From a bacterium 1XD42-76 (GTDB lineage: Bacteria > Bacillota > Clostridia > Lachnospirales > Lachnospiraceae), in NCBI GenBank assembly GCA_009917545.1, contig QZDW01000023.1, positions 1 to 56,204 of the forward strand: a stretch of 56,204 bases of DNA, written 5' to 3'. The notes beneath the pieces are model-generated. The model did no database searches, was not told where the DNA came from, and saw only the letters and a program-made list of their open reading frames with translations. Within the stretch, counting starts at the first letter, position 1. Every line of letters starts with the position of its first letter. Below are positions 8,617 to 18,553 of this stretch, in pieces. The translations under genes and the position numbers were made by a program.

Positions 8617-10380
8617 CTAAAACTTCCGAAACCGCTCATAACGGCGTTTAGCCAGCGTTTCCCCGTCTGTCCAAAGCCAGGTATCAAAAAATTCCTGTAT
8701 GGCTCTGTCAAGAATCGTCCCGATCTCAGGCAACGTATCGCGGCTCGCCGGCTCTTCTTCCGGAATCACCCGCTCAATCAGCCCCATCTGCAAGAGATCG
8801 CCGGATGTCATTTTCATGACTTGCGCTGCCTCATCTGCCCGTTTGCTGTCTTTCCACAGAATGGAGGCAAATCCCTCCGGTGACAGGACAGAATAGACTG
8901 CATTTTCCATCATCCATACTTCATTGGCAACTGCCAGTGCCAGCGCGCCGCCGCTTCCGCCTTCGCCAATGACAATCGAAAGCACCGGCACCTTCAGATC
9001 CGACATTTCCAGAAGGCATCTGGCAATCGCTTCCCCCTGTCCGCGCTCCTCAGCCTCAATGCCGCAGAAGGCTCCCGGAGTGTCCACAAAACACACAATG
9101 GGCCTTCCAAAGGTTTCCGCCTGCTTCATGAGCCGCAGCGCCTTCCGATACCCCTCCGGCGACGGCATTCCGAAATTGCGGTAAAGATTTTCCTTGGTAT
9201 TCCGGCCCTTTTCCTGTCCGATCACAGTCACAGACAGGCCGTGGAAGGAGGCGATTCCGCCAATAATGGCTCCATCATCCTTAAAATACCGGTCCCCGTG
9301 GAATTCTTCAAAATCCTCAAACAGCTCACGGATATAGTCTGAAGCGGTCAGACGATCGGATCTCCTGGAAAGCTGCACAGAATCCCATGCGCTCTTTATC
9401 TTCTTGGCCGCGCTGTCCATTCTCGTAGTTACCGGCTTTTTTGGTTCCTGTTTTTCCTGCTCTCGCCGCACTGCCGCAAATTCTCCGGATCCCTTTTCTT
9501 TTCCCTCATGCAGCCGCAGCAGCCTGGCCAGCGTTTCTTTCCACTCCTCCCGTTTTACGATCTTGTCAATAAAACCGTGTTCCAGGAGAAATTCTGCCCT
9601 CTGGAAGCCCTCCGGAAGCTTCTGTCCGATTGTCTGCTCGATCACACGGGCGCCGGCAAATCCAATCAGGGCATTCGGCTCCGCCAGAATAATATCGCCC
9701 AGCATGGCAAAGCTTGCCGTCACACCGCCCGTAGTCGGATCCGTGAGGGCGCTGATAAAGAGCTGCCCGGCCTCATGATGGCGCTTTAGGGCTGCTGCCG
9801 TCTTAGCCATCTGCATCAAGGAAACAAGGCCCTCCTGCATCCTCGCACCGCCTGAACAGGCAAAGAGGATCACCGGCAGGCGTTCCCTGGTGGCCCGCTC
9901 GATGGCCCGTGTGATTTTCTCACCCACATTGTGCCCCATGCTGCTCATCATGAATCTGGCATCACATACGCCAAGAACGGCCGCATATCCGCCGATTGTG
10001 GCCTTTCCTGTTACAATGGCCTCATTTAACCTTGTCTTTTCTCTGATGGCCGCCAGCTTTTTCTCATAGCCCGGAAAGCCCAGCGGGTTCGAGACTTCCA
10101 TCTCCCTGTCCCACTCCTCAAAGCTTCCCTCATCGGCCAGCATTTCCAGCCTGCGATATGCACTAATACGAAAATATCCGCCGCACTTGGGGCAGATATA
10201 GAAATTGCTGCGGACGTCCTCCGCGTAGATCGGCTTTCCGCATTTATTGCATTTACGCCACAGCCCTGCCGGAATCACAGGACTTGCGGCCTCCTGCTCC
10301 ATCTCTGTGGAGGCATGACCCGATGCCTGATACTGTATATTTATCTTTGTGTATGTCTTTTTAAACATATTTCTCAGCAT
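8617..10380 (-). CDS. accDA: Acetyl-CoA carboxylase carboxyltransferase, fused beta-alpha subunits
   Basis: Transfers the carboxyl group from biotin to acetyl-CoA to give malonyl-CoA. The N-terminal half is AccD with the zinc ribbon CNKC (Cys44, Cys47) and CPKC (Cys63, Cys66), then the crotonase-fold core (SGGARMQEG, LIGFAGARV). From about residue 320 it is AccA (MDSAAKKIKSAWDSVQLSRR, VDTPGAFCG, GEGGSGGALA). At 587 residues it equals both subunits joined in one frame, while most bacteria make them separately. GAGG lies seven bases before the ATG. It follows accC in the operon. Confidence 0.93.
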   Translation of the reverse strand: MLRNMFKKTYTKINIQYQASGHASTEMEQEAASPVIPAGLWRKCNKCGKPIYAEDVRSNFYICPKCGGYFRISAYRRLEMLADEGSFEEWDREMEVSNPLGFPGYEKKLAAIREKTRLNEAIVTGKATIGGYAAVLGVCDARFMMSSMGHNVGEKITRAIERATRERLPVILFACSGGARMQEGLVSLMQMAKTAAALKRHHEAGQLFISALTDPTTGGVTASFAMLGDIILAEPNALIGFAGARVIEQTIGQKLPEGFQRAEFLLEHGFIDKIVKREEWKETLARLLRLHEGKEKGSGEFAAVRREQEKQEPKKPVTTRMDSAAKKIKSAWDSVQLSRRSDRLTASDYIRELFEDFEEFHGDRYFKDDGAIIGGIASFHGLSVTVIGQEKGRNTKENLYRNFGMPSPEGYRKALRLMKQAETFGRPIVCFVDTPGAFCGIEAEERGQGEAIARCLLEMSDLKVPVLSIVIGEGGSGGALALAVANEVWMMENAVYSVLSPEGFASILWKDSKRADEAAQVMKMTSGDLLQMGLIERVIPEEEPASRDTLPEIGTILDRAIQEFFDTWLWTDGETLAKRRYERFRKF

Positions 10381-10450
10381 GCAAAACCTCCCTCTCCCGG
10401 CTCCTGCCGGGTATCCGCCGGAAATGCCAAACGTCCTCTGCTTCTATTTC

Positions 10451-11803
10451 TTACCTGCAATATTGCGGAAAATGCTGCGGGATAAAATCCGTATCTATGT
10501 TTCCCCGCTCAAATTCCTCATGGTTGATGATTTCATACTGAAAATCAAGATTCGTTGTGATTCCTTCGATCACTAATTCGCCCAGGGCACTGCGCATCTT
10601 GGCAATCGCCGATTTTCTGTCCTTGTCATGGACAATCAGCTTTAAGATCATGGAATCATAATTGGGCGGGATTTTGTAATTGTGGTAAACCGCGGTATCC
10701 ACGCGGACTCCGCGTCCGCCCGGAAGGTGCAGCTCCGTAATCGTACCAGGAACCGGCATAAAATTTTTCTCCGGATTTTCGGCATTGATTCGGCATTCAA
10801 TGGCATGGCCGGAGATTTTTATATCTTCTTGTGAAAAGGACAGCCGTTCCCCTGCCGCGATACAAATCTGTTCCTTAATCAAATCGAGATCCGTGACTGC
10901 CTCTGTGACCGGATGTTCTACCTGGATTCTGGTATTCATTTCCATAAAATAGAAATTTTTATCTTTGTCCAAAAGGAATTCGATTGTTCCGGCATTTTCA
11001 TACCCGACAGCCTTTGCTGCACGCACTGCCGTCTCGCCCATCTGCTGCCTCAGCTCTTTTGAAATTGCCGCAGAGGGTGCTTCCTCCAGGACCTTCTGGT
11101 GACGGCGCTGGATGGAACAGTCGCGCTCTCCCAGGTGAACTACGCTTCCAAAGCGGTCCGCAAGAATCTGAAACTCGATATGGCGCGGGCGCTCAATGAA
11201 ACGTTCGATATACATAGTATTATCGGAAAACCCTTTGACAGACTCCATCTGTGCATTCTGGAAACAAGCCTCAAACTCTTCAGCGCTGCGCGCAATACGC
11301 ATGCCCTTTCCGCCGCCGCCGCTCGAGGCTTTAATCATCACGGGAAAACCGATCTCTTCGGCTGCTCTGAGGCCCTCCTCTACGGTAAACACCGGTTCCC
11401 TGCTTCCGGGGACAACCGGAACACCGGCCTCCATCATGGTTTTCCTGGCCTCAGATTTATTGCCCATTTTATGAATCAGGGCAGCCGAAGGGCCGATAAA
11501 CTGGAGCTGACACTTTTCACAGAGCTCGGCAAATCTGGCATTTTCCGACAGAAAACCAAAGCCCGGATGGATGGCATCCGCCTTCATCACCACGCAGGCT
11601 GTGAGAATCTGCTCCATATCCAGATAGCTCTCTGAGGCCGCAGCCGGGCCGATACAGATCGCCTCGTCGGCAAGCAGCGTATGGAGTGCATCCCTGTCCG
11701 CCTCGGAATAGACAGCCACTGTTTTAATTCCCATTTCCCGGCACGCCCGGATTACTCTTACCGCGATTTCGCCGCGGTTTGCAACCAGAATTTTCTGAAA
11801 CAT
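10451..11803 (-). CDS. accC: Acetyl-CoA carboxylase, biotin carboxylase subunit
   Basis: A 450-residue ATP-grasp enzyme that carboxylates the biotin of AccB. Visible are the start MFQKILVANRGEIAVRVIRA, the glycine-rich ATP loop SSGGGGKGMRIA, and MEMNTRIQVEHPVTE with the catalytic Glu and Arg. Length is normal. It lies between fabZ and accDA in the operon. Confidence 0.96.
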   Translation of the reverse strand: MFQKILVANRGEIAVRVIRACREMGIKTVAVYSEADRDALHTLLADEAICIGPAAASESYLDMEQILTACVVMKADAIHPGFGFLSENARFAELCEKCQLQFIGPSAALIHKMGNKSEARKTMMEAGVPVVPGSREPVFTVEEGLRAAEEIGFPVMIKASSGGGGKGMRIARSAEEFEACFQNAQMESVKGFSDNTMYIERFIERPRHIEFQILADRFGSVVHLGERDCSIQRRHQKVLEEAPSAAISKELRQQMGETAVRAAKAVGYENAGTIEFLLDKDKNFYFMEMNTRIQVEHPVTEAVTDLDLIKEQICIAAGERLSFSQEDIKISGHAIECRINAENPEKNFMPVPGTITELHLPGGRGVRVDTAVYHNYKIPPNYDSMILKLIVHDKDRKSAIAKMRSALGELVIEGITTNLDFQYEIINHEEFERGNIDTDFIPQHFPQYCR

Positions 11804-11843
11804 AATATCACCCAGTCCAGCCGGCAGGGACGCTCGCCAACGA

Positions 11844-12284
11844 TCAGGCGACGCCTCCTGCCTGGCTTATCATAAATGTGAGCTCAGCGGTCACAGCCAC
11901 CTTGCCGTCCACGGTCGCCGTGGCACTGCCGATTCCCATCGGCCCTTTTTGCTTCACAATACGGCATTCCAGGCGCAGCTTATCGCCGGGAAGCACCTTT
12001 TTCTTGAATTTTACATGGTCCATTGCGGCAAAATACGCTGTCTTGCCTTTATTTTCTTCCACGCTCAAAATTGCAGCTGCGCCTGTCTGTGCCAGTGCCT
12101 CCACAATGAGGACGCCCGGCATGACCGGCTCTCCTGGAAAATGGCCGGCAAAGAATGGCTCATTATAGGAAACGGATTTATATGCCACGGCAGATTCCCC
12201 CGGATTCAGCTCCTCGATACAGTCGATTAGCAAAAACGGATGCCTGTGCGGAATGATTTCTTGAATTTCCCTGATTCCTAACAT
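11844..12284 (-). CDS. fabZ: 3-hydroxyacyl-ACP dehydratase
   Basis: A 146-residue hot-dog-fold enzyme that removes water from 3-hydroxyacyl-ACP. The motif [12 protein letters not shown] carries the catalytic His, [13 protein letters not shown] follows, and the Glu is in [16 protein letters not shown] ribosome site precedes the ATG. It sits between accB and accC. Confidence 0.95.
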   Translation of the reverse strand: MLGIREIQEIIPHRHPFLLIDCIEELNPGESAVAYKSVSYNEPFFAGHFPGEPVMPGVLIVEALAQTGAAAILSVEENKGKTAYFAAMDHVKFKKKVLPGDKLRLECRIVKQKGPMGIGSATATVDGKVAVTAELTFMISQAGGVA

Positions 12285-12319
12285 AACCTACCTCCAATGG
12301 TCTTTCATGTGCAGCCGTA

Positions 12320-12913
12320 TCAGCGGATTCGGAACAGCGGCTGGCCGTACTCCACGGTCTCCCCGTCCTTCACAAGCACTGCCTCCACGATGCCGTCATA
12401 TTCGCTCTCAATCTCATTCATCAGCTTCATCGCTTCCACGATGCCCACGACCTGGCCCTTTTTTACCGTATCGCCCACCTTCACGAAGCTTTCGGCATCC
12501 GGCGCTGGTGAGGAATAAAATGTTCCGACAAGCGGACAGGTGATGATCTGATCCGAAGAAACACCGGAAGCACTCTGTACCGCTCCTGCGTCCGCTACCT
12601 GCGGCGCCAAAATCCCGGCCCCGGAAAGCAGCTCTGCGCCTGCCGTCATCCCGGCAATCCCGGCTGTGGGGATTGCGGCTGCTCCTGCCACGGGAACTAC
12701 AATCCCCGGCCCGGCGATCCCGGCTGCAGGAACCGCGGCCCCATACCCGGCTCCTGCTGTCACAGGAACTACCGTTCCACATCCCGGGCTCCCTGCCGCA
12801 CGCACATCTTCTCTTTTGATTGTCAGCCGTATATCGTCCTGCTTTAACTCAAAGCTTGTAAGCGAATTTTCGGAAACCGCTTTCATAAGCTCGATGATTT
12901 CTCTGACCTCCAT
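12320..12913 (-). CDS. accB: Biotin carboxyl carrier protein of acetyl-CoA carboxylase
   Basis: A 197-residue protein with the usual AccB N-terminal helix (MEVREIIELMKAVSENSL), a long flexible Ala/Gly/Pro/Val-rich linker (about residues 45-115) and a C-terminal biotinyl domain. The biotin-accepting lysine is in VEAMKLMNEI. It starts a few bases after fabF. Confidence 0.95.
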   Translation of the reverse strand: MEVREIIELMKAVSENSLTSFELKQDDIRLTIKREDVRAAGSPGCGTVVPVTAGAGYGAAVPAAGIAGPGIVVPVAGAAAIPTAGIAGMTAGAELLSGAGILAPQVADAGAVQSASGVSSDQIITCPLVGTFYSSPAPDAESFVKVGDTVKKGQVVGIVEAMKLMNEIESEYDGIVEAVLVKDGETVEYGQPLFRIR

Positions 12914-12925
12914 GCGTTTCGCACC

Positions 12926-14161
12926 TCAATCCTCAAATTTTTTTATCAAAAGGCTGGCATTATGCCCGCCGAAGCCCAGAGAATTTGTAAGGGCATAATT
13001 TACATTCATTGATACGCCGTCGCCCTGTGTATAATCCAGATCACACTCCGGGTCTGGCTTTATGAGCCCGGCTGTTGCATGGACAAATCCGTCTGTGATT
13101 GTTTTTACACAGGCAATCGTCTCCACACCGCCTGCTGCTCCCAGAAGATGGCCGATCATGGACTTGGTGGAATTGATCTTTACCTGGTAAGCGTGATCGC
13201 CGAGCGCCAGCTTGATTGCCCTTGTCTCGAAAAGGTCATTATGGTGCGTTCCCGTACCGTGAGCATTGATGTAATCAATCTGCTCCGGCTTTACGCCAGC
13301 CTCTTTCATGGCATTCTGCATCGCACGCGCCGCGCCGCCGCCATCCTCAGCCGGAGACGTAATATGGTAAGCGTCGCATGTAGCCCCGTAGCCCACAAGC
13401 TCGGCGTAGATTTTCGCACCACGCGCTTTCGCATGCTCTAAAGACTCCAGGACAACGACCCCTGCTCCCTCGCCCATGACAAATCCGTCCCGTTCTGCAT
13501 CAAAAGGAATGGAAGCACGTTCCGGATCCCCGGAAGAGGAAAGTGCGGTCAACCCGCAGAACCCGGCCACGGCAAGGGGCGTGATGCTGCTCTCTGCACC
13601 TCCGGCCACCATTACCTCTGCCTCGCCGTGCTGAATCGAACGCATTGCCTCGCCAATGGAATGAAGTCCGCTTGCGCAGGCCGTCACAACATTGATACAT
13701 TTTCCCTTCAGCCCGAACTGGATCGCAACATTCCCGGCTGCCATATTGCTGATCATGAGCGGCACTAACAGCGGATTAGTGCGGTTCGGCCCTTTTTCCA
13801 GCAGCTTTTTATGTTCCCGCTCGATCGCCTGCAGGCTGCCGATGCCGGAGCTCACACAGACACCGGTTAAAAAGGCATCTTCTTTTTCCATTACAATTCC
13901 GGAATCCCCCAGAGCCTGTCTGGCGGCTGCCACGGCAAACTGGGAAAAGCGTTCCATGCGCCTGGCTGCCTTGGCATCCATATACTGTTTGGCGTCAAAT
14001 TCCTTAACCTCTGCCGCCAGCTTTGCCTTATAATCCGTGGTATCAAAGTATGTGATCGGCCCAAAGCCGAGTCTTTTCGTTTTCAGGCCGTCCCAGAAAG
14101 ACTCCACATCGTTTCCGATCGGAGTGATGGCCCCCATGCCGGTTACTACGACTCTGTTCAT
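12926..14161 (-). CDS. fabF: 3-oxoacyl-ACP synthase II
   Basis: A 411-residue condensing enzyme that elongates acyl-ACP with malonyl-ACP. It starts MNRVVVTGMGAITPIG; the active-site Cys is in VVTACASGLHS and the two His are in NAHGTGTHHND and MIGHLLGAAGG. ATG at 14161 is used since the family begins at this methionine and a purine-rich site (GAGGGAGAAAG) precedes it. Part of the fatty-acid operon. Confidence 0.96.
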   Translation of the reverse strand: MNRVVVTGMGAITPIGNDVESFWDGLKTKRLGFGPITYFDTTDYKAKLAAEVKEFDAKQYMDAKAARRMERFSQFAVAAARQALGDSGIVMEKEDAFLTGVCVSSGIGSLQAIEREHKKLLEKGPNRTNPLLVPLMISNMAAGNVAIQFGLKGKCINVVTACASGLHSIGEAMRSIQHGEAEVMVAGGAESSITPLAVAGFCGLTALSSSGDPERASIPFDAERDGFVMGEGAGVVVLESLEHAKARGAKIYAELVGYGATCDAYHITSPAEDGGGAARAMQNAMKEAGVKPEQIDYINAHGTGTHHNDLFETRAIKLALGDHAYQVKINSTKSMIGHLLGAAGGVETIACVKTITDGFVHATAGLIKPDPECDLDYTQGDGVSMNVNYALTNSLGFGGHNASLLIKKFED

Positions 14162-14223
14162 TTTCTTTCTCCCTCTCTGCCTGCTGCTTTCATTCCTGTT
14201 TGCATGTGCAGCAAACATGCCTG

Positions 14224-14967
14224 TTACATTGCCATGCCGCCGTCTACGTGAAGTACCTGGCCGGTAATATAGGAGGCTGCATCGGATGCCAGAAAAGCGA
14301 CTGCTTCCGCCACATCCTCTGCCTCGCCAAAGCGTTTGAGAGGAATCTGTCCCCCCATTGACGCCTTTACCTCTTCCGGCAGGGAATCTGTCATTTCTGT
14401 CTTAATGAATCCCGGGGCTACTGCGTTGCAGGTAATTCCCCTGCTGCCCAGCTCCCTTGCCACGGACTTCGTGAGCCCGATGATGCCGGCCTTGGCAGCG
14501 CAGTAATTTGCCTGCCCTGCATTTCCCATTACGCCGGATACAGAAGAAATGTTGATAATACGGCCAGAACGCTGTTTTAACATCTGCCTGGCAGCATGCC
14601 GGATACAGGAAAAGCTTCCTTTTAAATTGGTTGATAACACCGCGTCAAAGTCCTCTTCTGACATTTTAAGAATCAGGTTATCGCGCGTGATACCTGCGTT
14701 ATTTACCAGAATATCAAGTCTTTTATGCTGTTTTATGACGGCATCTATGAGTTCCTTTGCCTTGGCCGGATCCGCGACGTCACACTGTATCGCTTCAGCC
14801 TGACCGCCACTTTGCAGGATCTCATCCACGACCTCGCAGGCCTTTTCCTTTGAGCCGTTATAGTTTACGATTACAACCGCTCCATACCCGGCCAGCGTTT
14901 TCGCCGTCTGCCGCCCGATTCCGCGGCTTGCCCCTGTTACCAGGGCGACCTTTCCACTCAAATCCAT
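14224..14967 (-). CDS. fabG: 3-oxoacyl-ACP reductase
   Basis: A 247-residue short-chain dehydrogenase that reduces 3-oxoacyl-ACP with NADPH. The nucleotide loop is [12 protein letters not shown] follows, and the catalytic Ser-Tyr-Lys lie in [10 protein letters not shown] and YCAAKAG. It starts eleven bases after the fabD stop, with TAGGAG as ribosome site. Confidence 0.96.
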   Translation of the reverse strand: MDLSGKVALVTGASRGIGRQTAKTLAGYGAVVIVNYNGSKEKACEVVDEILQSGGQAEAIQCDVADPAKAKELIDAVIKQHKRLDILVNNAGITRDNLILKMSEEDFDAVLSTNLKGSFSCIRHAARQMLKQRSGRIINISSVSGVMGNAGQANYCAAKAGIIGLTKSVARELGSRGITCNAVAPGFIKTEMTDSLPEEVKASMGGQIPLKRFGEAEDVAEAVAFLASDAASYITGQVLHVDGGMAM

Positions 14968-14978
14968 CGTCTGCTCTC

Positions 14979-15884
14979 CTATAGCTTTTCAAGGTCAGCC
15001 AGCCGTTCCACATTCACGACAGCCGCGTCCCTGCTTATTTTCTTCACAAAACCCGACAATGTTTTTCCCGGCCCGATTTCTACAAAACGGTCCACTCCGT
15101 CCGCTAACATCCGCTCCACGCTCTGCTGCCATTTCACCGAAGAATACACCTGTCGTTCCAAAAGGCCCTTTACTGCTTCCTGATCTGTCACGTATTCCGC
15201 CGTTACATTGGCGACATAGGGGATATGCGGGGCAGAAAGTGTGATATCCTGCAGAAATTCTCCCAGCTTTTCTCCCGCCTCGCGGAGCAGGGCGGAATGG
15301 AACGGCCCGCTCACATTTAATGGCAGGATGCGCCTGGCTCCCGCTTCCTTGAGCTTTACAGATGCCTCTTCCACAGCCCCGGCAAGGCCGGAAATGACGA
15401 TCTGTCCGGGACAGTTATAGTTTGCCACCTGTACGCCGTCAATCGGATCCACCACCGCGTCGATTTCGTCGGCAGTTATCCCCAGCACAGCGCTCATTTT
15501 ACCCACACCGGCCGGAACTGCCTCCTGCATGAGGATGCCGCGCCTGCGCACGGTACGGACAGCATCATCTGCGGACATGATACCGGCGGCTGTCAGCGCA
15601 CAGTATTCACCAAGGCTTAAGCCCGCCGCCACATCTGCACGAAAGCCTCTCTCCTCCATGACCCGCAGCATGGCGATGCTCGTCGTCACCATTGCAGCCT
15701 GCGTGTATTCCGTCAAGTCGAGCCTGTCGTTCTTTTCAAAGCAAAGCTCAGGAACAGAAAAGCCCAGAAGCTCTGAAGCCCGGTCAAACACCTGTTTTGC
15801 CGTCTCCGTATTCTCATAGAAATCCTGACCCATGCCGCACACCTGGGCCCCCTGACCCGGAAAAATAAATGCTGTTTTTCCCAT
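14979..15884 (-). CDS. fabD: Malonyl-CoA-ACP transacylase
   Basis: A 301-residue enzyme that loads malonyl groups onto ACP. The GQGAQ loop is near the start, the nucleophile Ser is in [14 protein letters not shown] (Leu replaces the usual His before Ser) and the catalytic His in GPFHSALLR. Two adjacent ATG codons follow AGGAGG; the second, five bases from GGAGG, is preferred. Confidence 0.95.
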   Translation of the reverse strand: MGKTAFIFPGQGAQVCGMGQDFYENTETAKQVFDRASELLGFSVPELCFEKNDRLDLTEYTQAAMVTTSIAMLRVMEERGFRADVAAGLSLGEYCALTAAGIMSADDAVRTVRRRGILMQEAVPAGVGKMSAVLGITADEIDAVVDPIDGVQVANYNCPGQIVISGLAGAVEEASVKLKEAGARRILPLNVSGPFHSALLREAGEKLGEFLQDITLSAPHIPYVANVTAEYVTDQEAVKGLLERQVYSSVKWQQSVERMLADGVDRFVEIGPGKTLSGFVKKISRDAAVVNVERLADLEKL

Positions 15885-16054
15885 CATTTCCTCCTCTTAA
15901 CGCGCCTGGCATGCATCTGCCCATGCCTGCCCAGTGCGTCTGCCAATTTTGTCCTTGGAGCTCCTTTCAGGACATCTGATCCCTACTCATTCTGCCGCCT
16001 GCGAATCTGCTCTGCCTGATTCAGCCTGACATCACACCAGTTTACAGAGCTATC

Positions 16055-16984
16055 TTATATTGTCCGGCCAAGTAGTACATCTGCCTGTGCCATCATCTCA
16101 TCCATCATTTCCTTACAAGTCTGTTCCTTACTCACCATGCCTGCAATCTGTCCAGCCATGACGTTTCCGTTCATCACGTCGCCCTCCAGGACAGCTTTTC
16201 TCAGGCCGCCGATCGTCAGGTTTTCAAGCTCCTCAAAGCTCTTTCCCTCTGCCTCCAGGCGAATATATTCTCTCGTCATCTGATTTCTCAGGCAGCGTAC
16301 CGGATGCCCGTGGCTTCTTCCTGTCACCGCGGAGTCGATATCTTTGGCTTTGATAATCCTCTGCTTATAATTTTCATGTACAATGGATTCTTTCGCCACT
16401 ACAAAGCGCGTTCCCATCTGCACTGCCTCAGCGCCCAGCATAAAGGCCGCCGCGATTCCCCGGCCGTCCCCGATTCCTCCGGCTGCAATGACCGGGATGG
16501 AAACAGCGTCTGCCACCTGCGGGACTAAGGTCATCGTCGTGGAATCGCCGATATGGCCTCCGGATTCACAGCCTTCCGCCACCACAGCGTCAGCTCCCTC
16601 CCGTTCCATTAACCTTGCCAGGGCTACGGAAGCCACAACAGGAATTACGGTGATCCCGGCTTCCTTCCACATCTTCATATATTGAGCCGGGTTCCCGGCC
16701 CCCGTGGTGACAACTTTGACGCCTTCCTCTACAATCACCTTTGCCACATCAGCAGCAAAGGGACTCATAAGCATCACATTGACTCCAAACGGTTTATCCG
16801 TCAGCTCCTTCGCCTTTCTGATCTCTTCGCGAACCACTTCGCCCGGCGCATTTGCACCGCCGATCAGTCCCAGGCCCCCGGCTTCTGACACAGCCGCCGC
16901 CAGGTTATGCTCTGCCACCCAGGCCATCCCGCCCTGAATGATCGGGCACTCAATCCCCAACATCTCCGTAACTCTTGTTTTCAT
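16055..16984 (-). CDS. fabK: Enoyl-ACP reductase II, FMN-dependent
   Basis: A 309-residue FMN-dependent enoyl-ACP reductase of the FabK type, which completes each elongation cycle. It starts near PIIQGGMAWVAEH, with GGLGLIGGAN, the phosphate-binding VIAAGGIGDGRG and TRFVVAKES. It follows acpP by 16 bases, the position of FabK in many Firmicutes. No fabI is seen in the operon, supporting FabK as the enoyl reductase. Confidence 0.93.
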   Translation of the reverse strand: MKTRVTEMLGIECPIIQGGMAWVAEHNLAAAVSEAGGLGLIGGANAPGEVVREEIRKAKELTDKPFGVNVMLMSPFAADVAKVIVEEGVKVVTTGAGNPAQYMKMWKEAGITVIPVVASVALARLMEREGADAVVAEGCESGGHIGDSTTMTLVPQVADAVSIPVIAAGGIGDGRGIAAAFMLGAEAVQMGTRFVVAKESIVHENYKQRIIKAKDIDSAVTGRSHGHPVRCLRNQMTREYIRLEAEGKSFEELENLTIGGLRKAVLEGDVMNGNVMAGQIAGMVSKEQTCKEMMDEMMAQADVLLGRTI

Positions 16985-17000
16985 ATTGCCAGCTCTCTTT

Positions 17001-17234
17001 CTAGTCCTCGATTCCCTTATCCTTTAAATACTTCATTACATCGCCGACAGTCAGCAGGTTCTGCAGGTCGTCTGCCGGAATCTCGACTCCGTATTCGTCC
17101 TCCAGAGCCATAACAAGCTGAAATAAATCCAGGGAATCAGCTCCCAGATCATCCTTAAAAGAGGACGCCTCCGTGATTCCTTCCGCCTCTGTGCTAAGCT
17201 GCTCCGCAATTAATTCTTTCATCTTTTCCAGCAT
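17001..17234 (-). CDS. acpP: Acyl carrier protein
   Basis: A 77-residue acidic four-helix protein. The serine that receives phosphopantetheine is in LGADSLDLFQLV. A GGAGAG ribosome site precedes the ATG. It lies between fabH and fabK and carries all intermediates of the pathway. Confidence 0.96.
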   Translation of the reverse strand: MLEKMKELIAEQLSTEAEGITEASSFKDDLGADSLDLFQLVMALEDEYGVEIPADDLQNLLTVGDVMKYLKDKGIED

Positions 17235-17314
17235 GATTTTCTCTCCTTTTCTTTTCTTAAAAAATTAATTCAATTCCAGTTTTCTGCTTCAATAGACGGC
17301 GCGCGCCGTGTATC

Positions 17315-18286
17315 CTATCCGGGCTGCCACTCCAAAAGAGCAGCTCCCCATGTCATGCCCGCTCCGAATCCGGATAATATAATCTTATCCCCGGGCTTTA
17401 ACATCTGCTTTTCCACCATATCATTTAAAAGTAAGGGGATCGAAGCTGATGAGGTATTGCCAAAGCGCTCAATCGTCATGGGAAATTTCCCAAGCGGCTC
17501 CCCAAGCTTTCTGGCTGCCGCCTCAATGATGCGCCGGTTAGCCTGATGGAGCACATAGTACCTGATTTCCTCTCTGGACATCCCGGAGCGTTTTAACAGG
17601 ATCTCAATACTCTCCGGCACCTTTTTTACGGCAAACCGGAATACCTCCTGACCGTCCATCGTCATGTAGCCCATCCGGGGCTCTGTCCCTGTCAGAAAGT
17701 TCCCCAGCGTCCGGGAGGTACATTTCAGTGCATCCCCCTTCGTACCGTCGGAGCCCATCAACATCTCCATAACCCCGGTCTCATCTGCCTTCAGTACGGC
17801 TGCTCCTGCCCCGTCTCCGAACAGTATGCATGTTCCGCGGTCTGTCCAGTCCGTCACCTTACTCAGTGTCTCGGCCCCGATAATCAGAGCCGTCCGGTAG
17901 ATTCCGGCCTGAAAAAGGCCGGCCGCAAGGTTAAGAGCAAAGATAAATCCGGCACAGGCCGCTGATATGTCAAAGGCCACCGCATTGACTGCGCCGATCG
18001 CTGCCTGCACCATGCATGCATCGCTGGGATAATTATTATCCGGCGATGAGGTTCCAAGGATAATGAGTTCAATCTCTTCTGCACACATCCCGGCGGCATC
18101 AAGTGCCCGCCTTGCGGCCTCAGCCGCCAGCATTCCGGTGTCCTCGGAAGAGGAGATACGCCGCTCCGCAATGCCGGTACGGCTTTGAATCCACTCGTCG
18201 TCCGTCTCGACAATCCTTGCCAGATCGTCGTTGGTAATGATATTTTCCGGCACATATGCACCGATTCCTGCAATCCTGGCTGTCAT
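17315..18286 (-). CDS. fabH: 3-oxoacyl-ACP synthase III
   Basis: A 323-residue initiating condensing enzyme that joins acetyl-CoA (or a branched primer) to malonyl-ACP. The catalytic Cys is in DISAACAGFIFALN, His in LHQANRRI and Asn in RFGNTSSAS. ATG at 18286 (MTARIAGIGAYVPE) is used because GGGAG lies seven bases upstream; longer in-frame readings cross the operator. First gene of the fatty-acid operon. Confidence 0.96.
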   Translation of the reverse strand: MTARIAGIGAYVPENIITNDDLARIVETDDEWIQSRTGIAERRISSSEDTGMLAAEAARRALDAAGMCAEEIELIILGTSSPDNNYPSDACMVQAAIGAVNAVAFDISAACAGFIFALNLAAGLFQAGIYRTALIIGAETLSKVTDWTDRGTCILFGDGAGAAVLKADETGVMEMLMGSDGTKGDALKCTSRTLGNFLTGTEPRMGYMTMDGQEVFRFAVKKVPESIEILLKRSGMSREEIRYYVLHQANRRIIEAAARKLGEPLGKFPMTIERFGNTSSASIPLLLNDMVEKQMLKPGDKIILSGFGAGMTWGAALLEWQPG

Positions 18287-18309
18287 AATGGCTCCCTGCA
18301 TTTTTAATT

Positions 18310-18330
18310 TCAAATATTTTGATATTCAAA
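18310..18330 (-). promoter_or_regulatory. FabT-like operator of the fatty-acid operon
   Basis: The perfect palindrome TTTGATATTCAAA (18318-18330) overlaps a second one, TCAAATATTTTGA (18310-18322). The TTTGA-N3-TCAAA pattern resembles sites of the MarR-type repressor FabT. They lie just downstream of the expected transcription start. No regulator gene is next to the operon, so the binding protein is inferred. Confidence 0.6.
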
Positions 18331-18341
18331 TTATTGTGCTA

Positions 18342-18370
18342 ATAATAATCCCTGACTGCCATTTTGTCAA
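18342..18370 (-). promoter_or_regulatory. Promoter of the fatty-acid operon
   Basis: On the minus strand TTGACA (18365-18370) and TATTAT (18342-18347) are 17 bases apart, close to the sigma-A consensus. The start would fall near 18335, about 50 bases before fabH. Confidence 0.75.
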
Positions 18371-18492
18371 GCAGTTTTTTATTTTTCCGGGCCGATATCC
18401 GGACAGACAGTCCGGGCTGTAATCTGGACTGCTTATTTTATCTAAAATTGGCTATTTTAATAGGACCACTTATTCGGTAAGATGATAAAAAA

Positions 18493-18528
18493 GACGACTA
18501 TGACATGCCGTCGTCCCTTCTAGGGACG
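18493..18528 (+). other. Two mutually exclusive leader hairpins
   Basis: GACGAC (18493-18498) can pair with GTCGTC (18510-18515), or CGTCCC (18512-18517) with GGGACG (18523-18528). The segments overlap, so only one can form. They lie in the untranslated leader of the amidohydrolase gene. Confidence 0.35.
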
Positions 18529-18553
18529 TGCACGAAAGAAAGGAGAATATCTT

